Shown here piece after piece: positions 1 to 9,162 of a stretch of 64,000 bases of DNA. Position 1 is the first letter of the stretch, and each line of letters begins with the position of its first letter. The position numbers were made by a program, and so were the translations under genes. A model generated the notes under the pieces. It was not told the DNA's origin, did no database searches, and worked only from the letters and a program-made list of their open reading frames with translations. This DNA comes from Methylobacterium ajmalii (GTDB lineage Bacteria > Pseudomonadota > Alphaproteobacteria > Rhizobiales > Beijerinckiaceae), in contig NZ_JACWCT010000027.1 of NCBI RefSeq assembly GCF_016613415.1, positions 18,754 through 82,753 on the forward strand. Reading direction: 5' to 3'.

Positions 1-390
1 CACCGCCACGATGGCGGGATGGAAGGTGTCGAGGTAGCGGGCGAGCGCCGCGGGACCGTCGCGCTCGGGATCGGCCGCGACCAGCACCGGCACCAACCGG
101 GCCAGCAGGGCGGGGGGCAACTCGTCGAGGGCCTGGGTCACGGTCATCAGCGCGGTCGGGCACAGGTCCGGGCAGCGCGTGTAGCCGAAATAGACCAGGC
201 GCAGGCGCCCGGCGAAGCGGGCCTCGTCGAGCACGGCGCCGGTCTGGTCGACGAGACCGTGCCCGGCCGGCCAGGCCAGGGAGCCGGAGGCGGGACGCGC
301 GGCGGGCGCGCCGACGGCCCCGCCCGCAAGGAGCAGCGCCAGCGAGAGCACCCGGGCCACCGGCCGCACCCTTGCCGAGACGGAAAACAT
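1..390 (-). CDS. SCO1/SenC family copper-binding protein, truncated by window edge
   Basis: The minus strand reads open from an ATG at 390 to the left edge, giving 130 residues without a stop. An N-terminal hydrophobic segment (about residues 9-30) looks like a signal peptide or membrane anchor. It is followed by the family signature FGYTRCPDLCP (residues 68-78), with the two metal-binding cysteines at 73 and 77. Proteins of this family deliver copper to the CuA site of cytochrome c oxidase or act as periplasmic thiol-redox proteins. The distal conserved histidine would lie beyond the window. A second in-frame ATG at 414 would add 8 residues; I prefer 390 because the signal sequence then starts cleanly. 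It is divergent from the cupin gene. Confidence 0.88.
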   Translation of the reverse strand, partial: MFSVSARVRPVARVLSLALLLAGGAVGAPAARPASGSLAWPAGHGLVDQTGAVLDEARFAGRLRLVYFGYTRCPDLCPTALMTVTQALDELPPALLARLVPVLVAADPERDGPAALARYLDTFHPAIVAV

Positions 391-671
391 GGCTTCGACC
401 CTGCACCCCGCCATGACTTAAAGCGTCTCCGCGGGCCGGCGCCAGCGACCGGCAGACGATGTCGCGGGGTTATTCCCGCACCTCGCAGGGTCGTGATGGC
501 GCGATGTGAGCCGGGAGACGACACGCGATGCCACGCTGATCGCGAAAGGACTTCCTTAACCGCTCCATGCCGCCCCGGCGGCATTCGGGCGGATTCGCAC
601 GATCGTCGCAGGTCGCCGTTAAGGCTGCCTGGCCCAATGTTGCTGGAGCGGAAACAATCGGCGGCGAGGCC

Positions 672-1151
672 ATGGCGATCATCAAGCAGCTCATCACCAC
701 CTCCGGGCCGCTCCTGGCCTATCTCGGTGCGATGCCGCTCGCGCGGATGATCCCGTTCCGATCGCGCTCCGCCCCGCCGCTCCTCGACGGCCCGGTGCAG
801 CGCACCGTCGACTTCCCGGCGGTGCAGCCGCCGGCCGAGCCCTATGCCTGGCCGCGCTCGCACATCCTGTCGGGCGATCCGGTCCAGACCGCGACCTATA
901 TCTACACCAGCCCCGACGGCCTGTTCGCCGCCGGCATCTGGACCTGCGCGATCGGCAAGTTCCGCATCGATTTCGGCCGGGCCGAGTTCATCCAGATCCT
1001 GGAGGGCGAGGTGATCGTCACCGACGCCGAGGGCACCGCCCGCACCTACCGGGCCGGCGACGCCTTCGTCACGCCGAAGGGCTTCTCCGGAACCTGGGAC
1101 GTGATCGCACCGATCAAGAAGCACTTCACCTGGTACGGCTCTGGGGAGTGA
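672..1151 (+). CDS. Cupin-domain protein (DUF861-like)
   Basis: A 159-residue protein. The C-terminal half holds one small beta-barrel cupin of the ureidoglycine-aminohydrolase-like (DUF861) type: the segment FIQILEGEVIVTDAEG, then an RAGDAFVTPKGFSGTW segment and a tryptophan-rich end (KKHFTWYGSGE). The first ~60 residues are a variable extension with a hydrophobic start. The ATG at 672 was chosen over an upstream in-frame ATG at 567, because the residues between them are arginine/proline-rich and resemble translated non-coding GC-rich DNA. Function is unknown. DUF861 cupins are often small single-domain enzymes or ligand-binding proteins, and the metal-binding histidines of classical cupins are not evident. 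Confidence 0.8.
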   Translation: MAIIKQLITTSGPLLAYLGAMPLARMIPFRSRSAPPLLDGPVQRTVDFPAVQPPAEPYAWPRSHILSGDPVQTATYIYTSPDGLFAAGIWTCAIGKFRIDFGRAEFIQILEGEVIVTDAEGTARTYRAGDAFVTPKGFSGTWDVIAPIKKHFTWYGSGE

Positions 1152-1268
1152 GTCAGCGTTGCCGGACGGGCGCGATACCGCTTCGGGAGACAAACGGCCG
1201 ATCCGGTTCGGCATCCCAGGGTGAGGCTGCCGAATGGGTATAACGTTCCGGCGATGAGAAAAATATCA

Positions 1269-1396
1269 GAGCCTGTTTGAGAAAAAATTGATGTAACTGA
1301 GACTATCCTACCCTGCCACCTCAGGATGAGGTGATAGGGTAGGATATCTGAAGATCGCTGTCGGCGTTGGCCAGTCACAATCAAACAGACAGGCTC
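1269..1396. mobile_element. MITE-like element with IS5-type terminal repeats (candidate)
   Basis: The segment begins GAGCCTGTTTGA (1269-1280) and ends with CAAACAGACAGGCTC (1382-1396), whose complement begins GAGCCTGTCTGTTTG. The two ends are therefore imperfect terminal inverted repeats around only 128 bp. GAGCCTGTT-type ends are typical of some IS5-family elements. A perfect nested hairpin sits inside (1304-1346). No transposase fits, so this would be a non-autonomous element or a remnant. I could not identify a convincing target-site duplication, which keeps confidence moderate. Confidence 0.5.
1304..1346. repeat. Nested perfect inverted repeat (11 + 6 bp stems)
   Basis: TATCCTACCCT (1304-1314) pairs with AGGGTAGGATA (1336-1346). 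Between them CACCTC (1317-1322) pairs with GAGGTG (1328-1333) around a 5-base loop. The structure is symmetric enough to fold from either strand. It could act as a bidirectional terminator for the converging genes as well as the core of the small element. Confidence 0.8.
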
Positions 1397-1454
1397 GCAG
1401 CTGACTAGCTTCGCACAGCAATCGGCAAGTGCGGCCCCAACCCCGGGGCGGCGA

Positions 1455-2183
1455 TCACAGATCGAAGTTCGTCGGCAGCATCACCACGTCGCGGATGGTC
1501 ATGCCGCGCGGGCGCGTCAGCATGAACATCACCACGTTCGCCACCTCCTCTGGCTCAAGCAGGCTGCCGGAGGCGCGGGCCTCCGCCAGCTTCTCGGGCG
1601 GCCAGTCGGCGAGGAGCGCGGTGACGACCGGGCCGGGCGAGATCGCGCCGACGCGGATGCCGTGCTTGAACACCTGCCGGCGGGTCGTCTGGACGAAGCA
1701 GTTGATCGCCCATTTCGACGAGGCGTAGACCGGCTCCCACGGCGTCGGGTAGTGGGCGGCGAGCGAACTCGTCAAGATGATGTCGCCCGAGCCGCGCGCG
1801 ATCATGTGCGGCAGCACGTCGTGGACGTTCTTCATCACGACGTTGACGTTGAGATTCAGCATCCGGTCGATCGCCGCCGACTCGTTGTCCACGAGGTCGC
1901 CGCCGACGTACGTGCCCGCGTTGGCGTGCAGGATGTCGAGCCGGCCGGCGGCGTCCAGGATCCGCGGCAGCAGACCGGCGCAGGCGGCGGGATCGAGGAG
2001 GTCGAGGGGCAGCGCGAGCGCCGCCGCGCCGTGCCGGGCGCACAGGCCGGCGAGCGCCGCCTCGTCCCGGTCGACGAGGACCACGCGGGCACCCGCCGCC
2101 AGCATCGCCTCGGCGCTCGCGAGCCCGATGCCCGACGCCGCGCCGGTGACCGCCGCGACCTTGCCGTCCAGTTCGCCCGCCAC
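1455..2183 (-). CDS. Short-chain dehydrogenase, ribitol 2-dehydrogenase-like
   Basis: A 242-residue classical SDR. It has the TGAASGIG cofactor motif (13-20), an acidic residue after beta-2 (VDRD, Asp38, suggesting NAD preference), HANAG (86-90), a catalytic Ser at 139/140 and YxxxK at Tyr153/Lys157. The segments HANAGTYVGG, WEPVYASSK, TTRRQV and GPVVTALL.DWP resemble rhizobial ribitol 2-dehydrogenases, as I recall that family. The likely reaction is therefore NAD-dependent oxidation of a pentitol to a ketopentose. The GTG start at 2183 has a GGGGAG ribosome site 5 bases upstream; the reading frame extends further but that part is low-complexity. No sugar-alcohol transporter or kinase is adjacent, so the physiological substrate is unproven. 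Confidence 0.88.
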   Translation of the reverse strand: MAGELDGKVAAVTGAASGIGLASAEAMLAAGARVVLVDRDEAALAGLCARHGAAALALPLDLLDPAACAGLLPRILDAAGRLDILHANAGTYVGGDLVDNESAAIDRMLNLNVNVVMKNVHDVLPHMIARGSGDIILTSSLAAHYPTPWEPVYASSKWAINCFVQTTRRQVFKHGIRVGAISPGPVVTALLADWPPEKLAEARASGSLLEPEEVANVVMFMLTRPRGMTIRDVVMLPTNFDL

Positions 2184-2206
2184 GGTAACTCCCCCCGTCG
2201 TTCGCG

Positions 2207-3403
2207 TTACCGCAGCGCCAGCGCGGGCACCGCCGGCTCGCCGTCGCGCGGCAGGTTCGTCTGCCACACCGTGCCGCTGCTGCCCTTCTGGTATCCGTCG
2301 TCGTAGAGCTTGCGCATGTAGGCGGTGTCGAAGCCCTGCGAGGCCGGGACCTCCGGAATGCGCCGGTCGATGTAGGTCAGGTTGAAGCCCATGCCGTTGC
2401 GGCGGGCGAAGGCGTAGGTGCTGGCGAGTGTGGCCCGTGCGCGGGAGCGCCCGACGGTCGAGAGCGAGCGCACGGCGATCGGCAGGGTGCCGTTCTGGAC
2501 GAGGTCGAAGCTCGGCTCGATGCGGCCGTTGATGACGACGTAGATGTTGGGCTTGCCGCGGCTCTCGGCGATGCGCCCATCCTGGGTCAGGAAGGCCTCC
2601 GGCAGGGTGAAGACCGGGGTCACCACCGAGCCGTCGACATGCATCTCCTGGAAGGCGTGGTTGCCGGCCTGGGCGTCGATCAGCATCGGCGGGAAGACCG
2701 CCGGCACGCTGGCCGAGGCGGTCAGCACGTCGCGGAAGAGGTCGCGGGCGTTGGGCTGGCCGCTCGCCGCGATGGCGCCCATGTCCCAGATCACGGCGCG
2801 CTGCGAATCGAGGTTGGTGGTGACGACGAGGAGGCGCCGTCCCTTGTTATGCTCCTCGGCCACCGCCGCGATCAGGTCCGGGGTGACGTAGCGCCCGACG
2901 AGGTCGCGCAGGCGCGCGTCGCCGAACAGGCCGTCGCCGGTCAGCACGTTGAGGGGGTTGGGCGAGCGAACGAGCGTAGCGGCCTCGCCGCTGGTGTAGA
3001 TCTCGCGCAGGTACCCGTCATAGGCGGGGCCCAGGAAGGCGAAGGGCGCGATGAGCGCGCCGGTCGAGACGCCCGAGACCATGGTGAAGTTCGGCCGCCG
3101 GCCGGTCTGGCTCCAGCCGTTGAGCACGCCGGCGCCGTAGGCCCCGTCGCCGCCGCCGCCCGAGAGGGCGAGGTAGCTGAACGGCTCGCGCGAGCCCTTC
3201 ACCTGGTCGGCGACCGCGGCGAAGCTGCGGGCCGAGCCGTCGGCCCAGAACCGCACCTCGGGGGCCTGGCCCGGCACGGTGGCGATGGCGGCCTCCGCGG
3301 CCGTGTAGGGCGCGCGCGGCAGCGACGCGCAGGCGGCGGCCTGCGCCCCGATCAGGGCGACCGCGAGGCCGCGCATCCAGGTCGATCGATGGGACACGAT
3401 CAT
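2207..3403 (-). CDS. Patatin-like phospholipase, probable lipoprotein
   Basis: A 398-residue protein. A hydrophobic N-terminal segment (residues 11-24) ends at Cys25 in an imperfect lipobox (AAAC), so it is probably lipid-anchored or periplasmic. The patatin fold is marked by the glycine-rich oxyanion loop SGGGGDGAYG (81-90), the nucleophile elbow GVSTG with Ser113, and the Asp-Gly of the dyad at Asp257 (HVDGSV). All catalytic residues are present, so acyl-hydrolase activity on phospholipids or lipid esters is expected. No strong ribosome site precedes the chosen ATG at 3403, and Met10 (3376) is an alternative. It lies 107 bp downstream of tyrA on the same strand. Confidence 0.9.
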   Translation of the reverse strand: MIVSHRSTWMRGLAVALIGAQAAACASLPRAPYTAAEAAIATVPGQAPEVRFWADGSARSFAAVADQVKGSREPFSYLALSGGGGDGAYGAGVLNGWSQTGRRPNFTMVSGVSTGALIAPFAFLGPAYDGYLREIYTSGEAATLVRSPNPLNVLTGDGLFGDARLRDLVGRYVTPDLIAAVAEEHNKGRRLLVVTTNLDSQRAVIWDMGAIAASGQPNARDLFRDVLTASASVPAVFPPMLIDAQAGNHAFQEMHVDGSVVTPVFTLPEAFLTQDGRIAESRGKPNIYVVINGRIEPSFDLVQNGTLPIAVRSLSTVGRSRARATLASTYAFARRNGMGFNLTYIDRRIPEVPASQGFDTAYMRKLYDDGYQKGSSGTVWQTNLPRDGEPAVPALALR

Positions 3404-3510
3404 TGCACCACGAGTTTCACCACGCCGCCCTCGCCGGGGAGTATCCGACGAAGACGACGAAACGGCAACGCTTATGGCAAAGCTCGAGCGGTGGAACGGT
3501 TCCGCCGTCT

Positions 3511-4443
3511 CTATTCCGCCGCCTTGGGTCCACCGCCGCGGCGGCCGAAATCCGGCTCGGCGGTCTCCTGGCCCATGGCGACGATGCCGCGGCGGATGGC
3601 GCGGGTGCGGGTGAACAGGGCGTGCAGCGCCTCGCCGTCGTCCCAGCGGATGGCGCGGGCGAGCGCCGACAGGTCCTCGTTGAAGCGTCCCAGCATCTCC
3701 AGCACCGCCTCCTTGTTGGTGAGGAAGATGTCGCGCCACATCGTCGGGTCGGAGGCGGCGATGCGGGTGAAGTCGCGAAAGCCGCCGGCCGAGAACTTGA
3801 TCACCTCGGACTGGGTCACGGTCTCGAGGTCGGCGGCGGTACCGACGATGTTGTAGGCGATGAGGTGCGGGACGTGGCTGGTGATCGCCAGCACCAGGTC
3901 GTGATGGGCCGGCGTCATCGTCTCGACGACCGAACCCAGCCCCTCCCAGAAGCCGCGCACTCGCGCCACCGCCGCCGGGTCCGTGCCCTCCGGCGGGGTG
4001 AGGATGCACCAGCGGCCGTGGAACAGGGCGGCGAAGCCCGCATCCGGCCCCGAATGCTCGGTGCCGGCGACCGGGTGGGCGGGCACGAAGCTCACGCCCT
4101 CGGGCAGATGCGGGGTGGCGGCCGCCACCACCGCGGCCTTGACCGAGCCGACGTCGGACAGGATCGCGCCGGGCGCGAGCGCCCCGGCGATCTCGGCGGC
4201 CACCGCCCCGATGGCGCCGACCGGCACGCACAGGATCACGAGGTCGGCCCCCGCCACCCCGGCGGCGAGGTCGGTCGTCACGGTGTCGGCGAGGCCGAGC
4301 GCCCGCACGCGGTCGATCACGCCCTCGTCGCGGTCGACCGCGACGATCTCGCGGGCGAGCCCGCCCGCCCGGGCGCCCCGGGCGAGCGAGGAGCCGATCA
4401 GCCCGAGGCCGACGAGCGCCAGGCGCCGGAACGGCTCAGCCAC
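3511..4443 (-). CDS. tyrA: Prephenate/arogenate dehydrogenase
   Basis: A 310-residue TyrA-family enzyme that oxidatively decarboxylates prephenate (or arogenate) in tyrosine synthesis. The N-terminal Rossmann domain shows GLGLIG (12-17) and an acidic end of beta-2 (AVDRD, typical of NAD use). The conserved active-site block [10 protein letters not shown] (123-132) includes the catalytic His123. The C-terminal helical dimerisation domain follows ([10 protein letters not shown] onward). There is no chorismate-mutase or ACT domain, so this is the short monofunctional form. Its start overlaps the 3' end of hisC by 8 bases, which implies translational coupling. A separate chorismate mutase lies at 31300. 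Confidence 0.95.
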   Translation of the reverse strand: MAEPFRRLALVGLGLIGSSLARGARAGGLAREIVAVDRDEGVIDRVRALGLADTVTTDLAAGVAGADLVILCVPVGAIGAVAAEIAGALAPGAILSDVGSVKAAVVAAATPHLPEGVSFVPAHPVAGTEHSGPDAGFAALFHGRWCILTPPEGTDPAAVARVRGFWEGLGSVVETMTPAHHDLVLAITSHVPHLIAYNIVGTAADLETVTQSEVIKFSAGGFRDFTRIAASDPTMWRDIFLTNKEAVLEMLGRFNEDLSALARAIRWDDGEALHALFTRTRAIRRGIVAMGQETAEPDFGRRGGGPKAAE

Positions 4444-5548
4444 GCGGCTCGCCCTTCATGAAGGCGGTGAGGGCCGCCACCAGGGCCTCGTTGGATTCGG
4501 CGGCGCCGATCGTCAGGCGCAGCGCGTTCGGCAGGCCGTAGGCCGCCACCCGGCGCAGGATCATCCCGCGGGCGGTGAGGTAGGCGTCGGCGTCGGCCGC
4601 GGTGCGGCCGGCCTCCTCGGGGAAGTGGATCAGCACGAAGTTGCCGACGCTTGGCGTCACGGTCAGGCCGAGGCCTTCCAGCGCCTGCGTCACCTTCGGC
4701 AGCCAGGCGTCGTTGTGGGCGACCGCGGCGGCGATGTGAGCGTCGTCGGCCATCGCGGCGGCGCCGGCGGTGATCGCCGCGGCGCCGAGGTTGAACGGGC
4801 CGCGGATGCGGTTGACCGCGTCGACGATGGCGGCGGGCGCCACCATCCAGCCGATGCGGAGCGCGGCGAGCCCGTACGCCTTCGAGAAGGTGCGGGTCAT
4901 CACGACGTTCTCGGATTCGGAGACCAGCTCCAGGCCGGCCGCGTAGTCGTTGCGCCGGACGTACTCGGCATAGGCCGCGTCGAGCACCAGCAGCACCGAC
5001 TTCGGCAGGCCGGCATGGAGGCGGCGCACTTCGTCGAACGGCAGGTAGGTGCCGGTCGGGTTGTTGGGGTTGGCGAGGTAGACGATGCGGGTCTTGTCGG
5101 TCACCGCCGCCAGGATCGCGTCGACGTCGGCCGTATGGTCGCGCTCGGGCACCACCACCGGCGTGCCGCCCGCCGCCAGGATGGCGATGCGGTACACCAG
5201 GAAGCCGTACTGCGAATAAACGCCCTCGTCGCCCGGGCCCATATAGGCGTAGGTCAGGAGAGACAGCAGCTCGTCCGAGCCGGCGCCGCAGACGATGCGC
5301 TCCGGATCGAGGCCGTATTTCTGGGCGATGGCCTGGCGCAGCTTGGTCGCCGAGCCGTCGGGATAGAGCTCCAGGTGCCCGGCCGTCTCCTGCATCGCCG
5401 CGATCGCCGCCGGGCTCGGGCCCATCGGGTTCTCGTTCGAGGACAGCTTGTGGAGCTTCACGCCGGCCGGCGCCGCGCTCTTGCCCGGGACATAGGCCTC
5501 GATCGCGAGGACACCGGGGCGCGGGACGGGGCGAAGGGCGGCGGACAT
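4436..5548 (-). CDS. hisC: Histidinol-phosphate aminotransferase
   Basis: A 370-residue fold-type I PLP aminotransferase. It has the pyrophosphate/PLP motif [10 protein letters not shown] (159-168), Asp190 with Tyr193 in LDAAYAEY, the Schiff-base lysine Lys223 in SKAYGLA and the substrate-binding Arg231 in LRIGW. It converts imidazole-acetol phosphate to histidinol phosphate. In alphaproteobacteria this enzyme often also serves aromatic amino acid transamination, consistent with its coupling to tyrA. The ATG at 5548 was chosen because the extension upstream is proline-rich translated non-coding sequence. Confidence 0.95.
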   Translation of the reverse strand: MSAALRPVPRPGVLAIEAYVPGKSAAPAGVKLHKLSSNENPMGPSPAAIAAMQETAGHLELYPDGSATKLRQAIAQKYGLDPERIVCGAGSDELLSLLTYAYMGPGDEGVYSQYGFLVYRIAILAAGGTPVVVPERDHTADVDAILAAVTDKTRIVYLANPNNPTGTYLPFDEVRRLHAGLPKSVLLVLDAAYAEYVRRNDYAAGLELVSESENVVMTRTFSKAYGLAALRIGWMVAPAAIVDAVNRIRGPFNLGAAAITAGAAAMADDAHIAAAVAHNDAWLPKVTQALEGLGLTVTPSVGNFVLIHFPEEAGRTAADADAYLTARGMILRRVAAYGLPNALRLTIGAAESNEALVAALTAFMKGEPRG

Positions 5549-5829
5549 GGGCGGACCTGGGTTCGGGGGAGGATGGGGAACCTGAAGCCGTCTAGAACAA
5601 GTCGGCGGTTTGGGAAACGGCGCCGGAGCGGGGGAGGGCTGCATGCGCGCACGCTTCCGCGGACGGGGCTGTGCGCTCCCGCCCGTTTCGCCGGCCAGCC
5701 GCCGGGCGCCCGGTAGCGCGGGCGGCCGGGGAGCGATAAACCGGGCCTCAGCGATGCCGCCCGCCCCGGCGCGGCCGAGACCCGCCGGATCATGCGCCGC
5801 CAGCCCCCCCGCTCCCTCCGCTATCCGAC

Positions 5830-6609
5830 ATGCGCCGCCTGATCCTCGAGGAGCCCGTCACCCGGGCGGCGCCGTGGTCGCTGCGCCTCGCCTGGTTCTC
5901 CCTCGCGGTAGTCGCCATCGCCCTCGTGCTGGTGCGCGACCCGCGGGCCGAGACCGACGCGGCGATGACGGTGCTGGTCTCCGGGGTCGGGCTCGCGGCG
6001 CTCGCGGTCCTGCTCGCGCTGGCGGCCTTCGTGCGGATCTGGCGCGAGGGCGCGCAGGGCCTGCGCACCGCGGTGGGCGGGCTGCTGCTCGCCGCCCTGG
6101 TCCTGGCCTATCCGGCCTACATGACCGCGCGCGGCGTGATGCTGCCCCCGCTCACCGATGTCTCGACCGACATCGAGAATCCTCCGGCCTTCTCGCGTTC
6201 GCGCGCCGCCTGGGAGGCCCGGAACTGGCGCCTGCCGCGGGATTCGAGCCCCGCCGCCCGTGCGCTCCAGCGCGAGGCCTACCCGCAGATCGCCCCCCTG
6301 ACCCTCGATCTCGGCCCCGACGAGGCCTTCGCGCTCGCCCTCAAGGCGGCGCAGAACCGCAAGTGGCAGGTGGTGGAATCCTACCGGCCCGGCGGCCGGG
6401 TGGGGAACGGCCGCATCGAGGCGGTGGTGCGCTCGCGCCTGCTCGGCCTGCCCTACGACGTGACGGTGCGGCTGCATCCGCGGGCCGACGGCACCCGCAT
6501 CGACGCGCGCTCCTCGACCCGCTTCGGCGACCGCGACTACGGCCAGAACGCCGACCACATCCGCGCCTATCTCGACGAGATCGGCAACCTCGCCCTCGCT
6601 GTGAAGTGA
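5830..6609 (+). CDS. DUF1499 membrane protein
   Basis: A 259-residue protein with three hydrophobic segments near residues 18-36, 46-68 and 83-100. A C-terminal DUF1499 domain (about 125-258) includes the conserved pieces [24 protein letters not shown] and [19 protein letters not shown]. The function of DUF1499 is unknown; the topology suggests a soluble domain on one face of the inner membrane. It is divergent from hisC with about 280 bp between the starts. The gene stands alone, with the aldo/keto reductase converging on its 3' end 14 bp away. Confidence 0.85.
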   Translation: MRRLILEEPVTRAAPWSLRLAWFSLAVVAIALVLVRDPRAETDAAMTVLVSGVGLAALAVLLALAAFVRIWREGAQGLRTAVGGLLLAALVLAYPAYMTARGVMLPPLTDVSTDIENPPAFSRSRAAWEARNWRLPRDSSPAARALQREAYPQIAPLTLDLGPDEAFALALKAAQNRKWQVVESYRPGGRVGNGRIEAVVRSRLLGLPYDVTVRLHPRADGTRIDARSSTRFGDRDYGQNADHIRAYLDEIGNLALAVK

Positions 6610-6623
6610 GGCGCCGGACCTGC

Positions 6624-7616
6624 CTATCCGGCCGCGCTCTCGATGCCCGCCATCCCGCCCTCGGGGTAGCGCGCCCCGGCCGCTGCACCGGGCGCGAACA
6701 GGGCGTCGAGCGCCGCGATGTCGGCCGGGGTCAGCGTCAGGTCGGCCGCGCCGGCGTTCTCGGCCAGGCGCTCGGGCCGGCGCGTGCCGGGGATCGGGAT
6801 GACGTGCGGGGCCCGGGCCATCAGCCAGGCGAGCGCGACCTGGCCGGCCGTGGCGCCGTGCGCGCCGGCGAAGGCGCACAGCGCCTCGGCGAGGAGGCGG
6901 TTGCGGTCGAGCGCCTCGCCCTGGAAGCGCGGGTTGCTGCGGCGGAAATCGTCCGGCGCGAGCGCCGCGACGTCGACTTGGCCCGTCAGGAAGCCGCGGC
7001 CGAGCGGCGAATAGGCGACGAGCGCGACACCGAGCTCCCGGCAGGTCTCGATCAGGCCGCATTCCGGCTCCCGGCTCCACAGCGAGTATTCGGTCTGCAC
7101 CGCGGCGATCGGGTGGACCGCGTGGGCGGCCCGCAGGGTCTCGGGCGAGACCTCCGACAGGCCGAGCGCCCGCACCTTTCCGGCCTCGACGAGGCGCGCC
7201 ATGGTGCCGATCATCTCGGCCACCGGCACCGCCGGGTCGCGGCGGTGGCAGTAGTAGAGGTCGATGATCTCGACGCCGAGGCGGCGCAGGGATCCCTTGC
7301 AGGCCGCCGTGAGGTAGGCCGGGCTGTTGTCGATCCGTCGCGCGCCCGAGCCCGGCTCGCGCACGATGCCGAACTTCGTCGCGACGACCACCCGGTCGCG
7401 GCGGCCCCGCAGCACGCCGCCGATCAGGGTCTCGTTGCGGCCGTGGCCGTACATGTCGGCGGTGTCGAGGAAATCGTAGCCGAGGTCGAGGGCGGCCGCG
7501 AGGGCGTCCGGCGCCGCCGCCGCGTCGGTCGGGCCGTAGAATTCCGAGAAGCCCATGCACCCGAGGCCGGGGGCGGAGACGGTGAGGCCGGAGCGGCCGA
7601 GGGAACGTCGCAGCAT
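6624..7616 (-). CDS. Aldo/keto reductase
   Basis: A 330-residue NADP(H)-dependent TIM-barrel oxidoreductase. The catalytic tetrad is visible: Asp51, Tyr56 (DTADMYGHG), Lys81 (ATKFG) and His124 (YYCHRRDP). The C-terminal cofactor region IPIPGTRRPERLAENAGA is typical of the AKR13/YajO-like branch. The ATG at 7616 is fixed by a strong AGGAGG about 10 bases upstream; the frame continues 15 codons further but without such a site. It is divergent from a LysR gene (starts 97 bp apart), the usual arrangement for a regulator and its target. The substrate is unknown. Confidence 0.93.
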   Translation of the reverse strand: MLRRSLGRSGLTVSAPGLGCMGFSEFYGPTDAAAAPDALAAALDLGYDFLDTADMYGHGRNETLIGGVLRGRRDRVVVATKFGIVREPGSGARRIDNSPAYLTAACKGSLRRLGVEIIDLYYCHRRDPAVPVAEMIGTMARLVEAGKVRALGLSEVSPETLRAAHAVHPIAAVQTEYSLWSREPECGLIETCRELGVALVAYSPLGRGFLTGQVDVAALAPDDFRRSNPRFQGEALDRNRLLAEALCAFAGAHGATAGQVALAWLMARAPHVIPIPGTRRPERLAENAGAADLTLTPADIAALDALFAPGAAAGARYPEGGMAGIESAAG

Positions 7617-7688
7617 GAATGGATCCTCCTGTCGGACCGCCCCGATCTGGCGTTCCGGCACCCGGCGGATAAGCTGCGCCGCTCCGCA

Positions 7689-7709
7689 TGAGCCGATGAG
7701 CCAGGCTCA
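7689..7709. promoter_or_regulatory. Candidate LysR operator
   Basis: The perfect palindrome TGAGCC-A-GGCTCA (7697-7709) is preceded by a third half-site TGAGCC (7689-7694). The cluster sits immediately upstream of the LysR start codon, in the space shared with the divergent reductase. LysR-type proteins commonly autorepress from such overlapping sites. The assignment rests on symmetry and position only. Confidence 0.45.
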
Positions 7710-7712
7710 CCA

Positions 7713-8606
7713 ATGGTCCGCGCCGACCTCTCCGACCTCGCGGCCTTCGCGGCGGTGGCCCATCACCGCAGCTTCCGGCGTGCGGCGGCCGCGCTCGGCC
7801 TGTCGCCCTCGGCCCTGAGCCACGCCCTGCGGGGCCTGGAGGAGCGGATGGGCGTGCGCCTCCTCAACCGGACCACCCGCAGCCTCGCCCCGACCGAGGC
7901 CGGCGCCGCCCTGCTGGCGCGGCTCGGTCCCGCCCTCGACGAGATCGCGCAGGCGGTTGCGGCGGCCTCCGCGTCGGCCGGGCGGCCCGCCGGGACCCTG
8001 CGGCTCAACGCGCCGCACAGCGCCTGCCGGCTGGTGCTGCGGCCGCTGCTCGCTCGCTTTCTCGCGGCGCATCCGGATGTCCGGGTCGAGATGGCGAGCG
8101 ACGACGCGCTCAGCGACATCGTCGGGGAGGGGTTCGATGCCGGGGTGCGGTTCGGCGAGTGCCTGGCCCTCGACATGGTGGCGGTGCCGCTCGGCGGGCC
8201 GCAGCGCTTCGCCGTCGTCGCGGCGCCGGCCTACCTGGCGGCACGCGGCACGCCGCGGGAGCCGGAGGACCTCGCCGGCCATGCCTGCCTGCGCCAGCGT
8301 TTTCCCGGCGGCGGCCTGTTCGCGTGGGAGCTGGAGCGCGACGGCGTCGTGCCGGTGCTCGACCTCGACGGACCGCTGATCCTCGGGAGCCAAGACCTCA
8401 TCCGGCTCGCTGCCCTCGACGGGATCGGCAACGGGTTCGTCTTCGAGGCCGAGGTCGCCGCCGACCTCGCAGCCGGCCGCCTGGTGCAACTCCTGGAAGC
8501 GTGGTGTCCGCCCTTTCCGGGCTTCCACCTCTACTATCCGGGGCGCCGGCAGGTGCCGGCGCCGCTCAGGGCTTTCCTCGACCTGGTGCGGCGGGCGGAG
8601 CCGTGA
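7713..8606 (+). CDS. LysR-family transcriptional regulator
   Basis: A 297-residue regulator. The N-terminal winged helix-turn-helix (about residues 4-62) is of the LysR type (FAAVAHHRSFRRAAAALGLSPSALSHALRGLEE). It is followed by a two-lobed periplasmic-binding-protein-like effector domain (about 92-295) with the GRPAGTLRLN start typical of the CrgA/DsdC-like group. It is divergently transcribed from the aldo/keto reductase and probably controls it. The effector is unknown. Little space and no clear ribosome site precede the ATG at 7713, which overlaps the candidate operator. Confidence 0.93.
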   Translation: MVRADLSDLAAFAAVAHHRSFRRAAAALGLSPSALSHALRGLEERMGVRLLNRTTRSLAPTEAGAALLARLGPALDEIAQAVAAASASAGRPAGTLRLNAPHSACRLVLRPLLARFLAAHPDVRVEMASDDALSDIVGEGFDAGVRFGECLALDMVAVPLGGPQRFAVVAAPAYLAARGTPREPEDLAGHACLRQRFPGGGLFAWELERDGVVPVLDLDGPLILGSQDLIRLAALDGIGNGFVFEAEVAADLAAGRLVQLLEAWCPPFPGFHLYYPGRRQVPAPLRAFLDLVRRAEP

Positions 8607-8628
8607 CGGACGCGCCCGCGCGCAGGAT

Positions 8629-8889
8629 CTAGTCGGCGTCCTTCTCGGCGTTCTCCGCGCCCTCGCCCTCGGCGGAGGCCTCCGAGGTGTCGTCCGTCTC
8701 GGACGGCTCCTGCGCGTCGGCCGTGTCCTGGGGGAACGACTTGCCGAAGCCGGGCTTGGCGGGGCGGTTCTTGCGGGCATTGGCCGGCGAGGCGGTGTGG
8801 GCCGGCATCGCCGAGAGCCGCGCGATCCGCGCCTTGAACTCCTCGGTCGAGGGGCTCTGGGCGGAGCCGGTGATGAACATCTTGGCCAC
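8629..8889 (-). CDS. Small acidic protein of unknown function
   Basis: An 86-residue protein that I do not recognise. The first ~50 residues are basic and alanine/proline-rich, with a KNRPAKPGFGKSF stretch. The C-terminal third is very acidic (Asp/Glu with Ser/Thr) and probably disordered. The GTG start at 8889 is supported by GGAGGA six bases upstream; ATG at 8880 is the alternative. It converges on the LysR gene. The acidic tail and absence of a signal peptide suggest a cytosolic accessory or nucleic-acid-interacting protein, but that is a guess. Confidence 0.6.
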   Translation of the reverse strand: MAKMFITGSAQSPSTEEFKARIARLSAMPAHTASPANARKNRPAKPGFGKSFPQDTADAQEPSETDDTSEASAEGEGAENAEKDAD

Positions 8890-9162
8890 GGTGGGTCCTC
8901 CGGTGGCGGAAATGCGGACCCGCCCGGGGGCGCTCTGCCCGCGATCGGTGCCGCTGGACAGATTTCGCGATCACGTCGGAAGGATGTTTCGGAGCAGGCG
9001 CCCCGTCGTCGGGGCGATGAGATCCAAGAAAACCCGGACACGTATCGTCAGGTTGATCATGACCGATGTCATGATCATTGACAAGGTGAAACTCTTTGTC
9101 TCGCGAGCGGCGGGTCCGGCCGCGCGGCTCGCCCTCCTCGCGCGGCGAGCGTGCGCGCGGCC

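Larger units (their letters stand above)
1152..1454. other. Intergenic region holding a hairpin element
   Basis: No credible gene lies here. The stretch is less GC-rich than its surroundings and contains the inverted-repeat element described at 1269-1396. The flanking genes (cupin forward, dehydrogenase reverse) converge on it. Confidence 0.7.

Noticed and set aside
2207..4231. A single 674-codon minus-strand frame spanning the patatin and tyrA genes
   Set aside because: Only its C-terminal part is protein-like (patatin). The upstream part is tyrA read in the wrong frame. The patatin start at 3403 resolves it.
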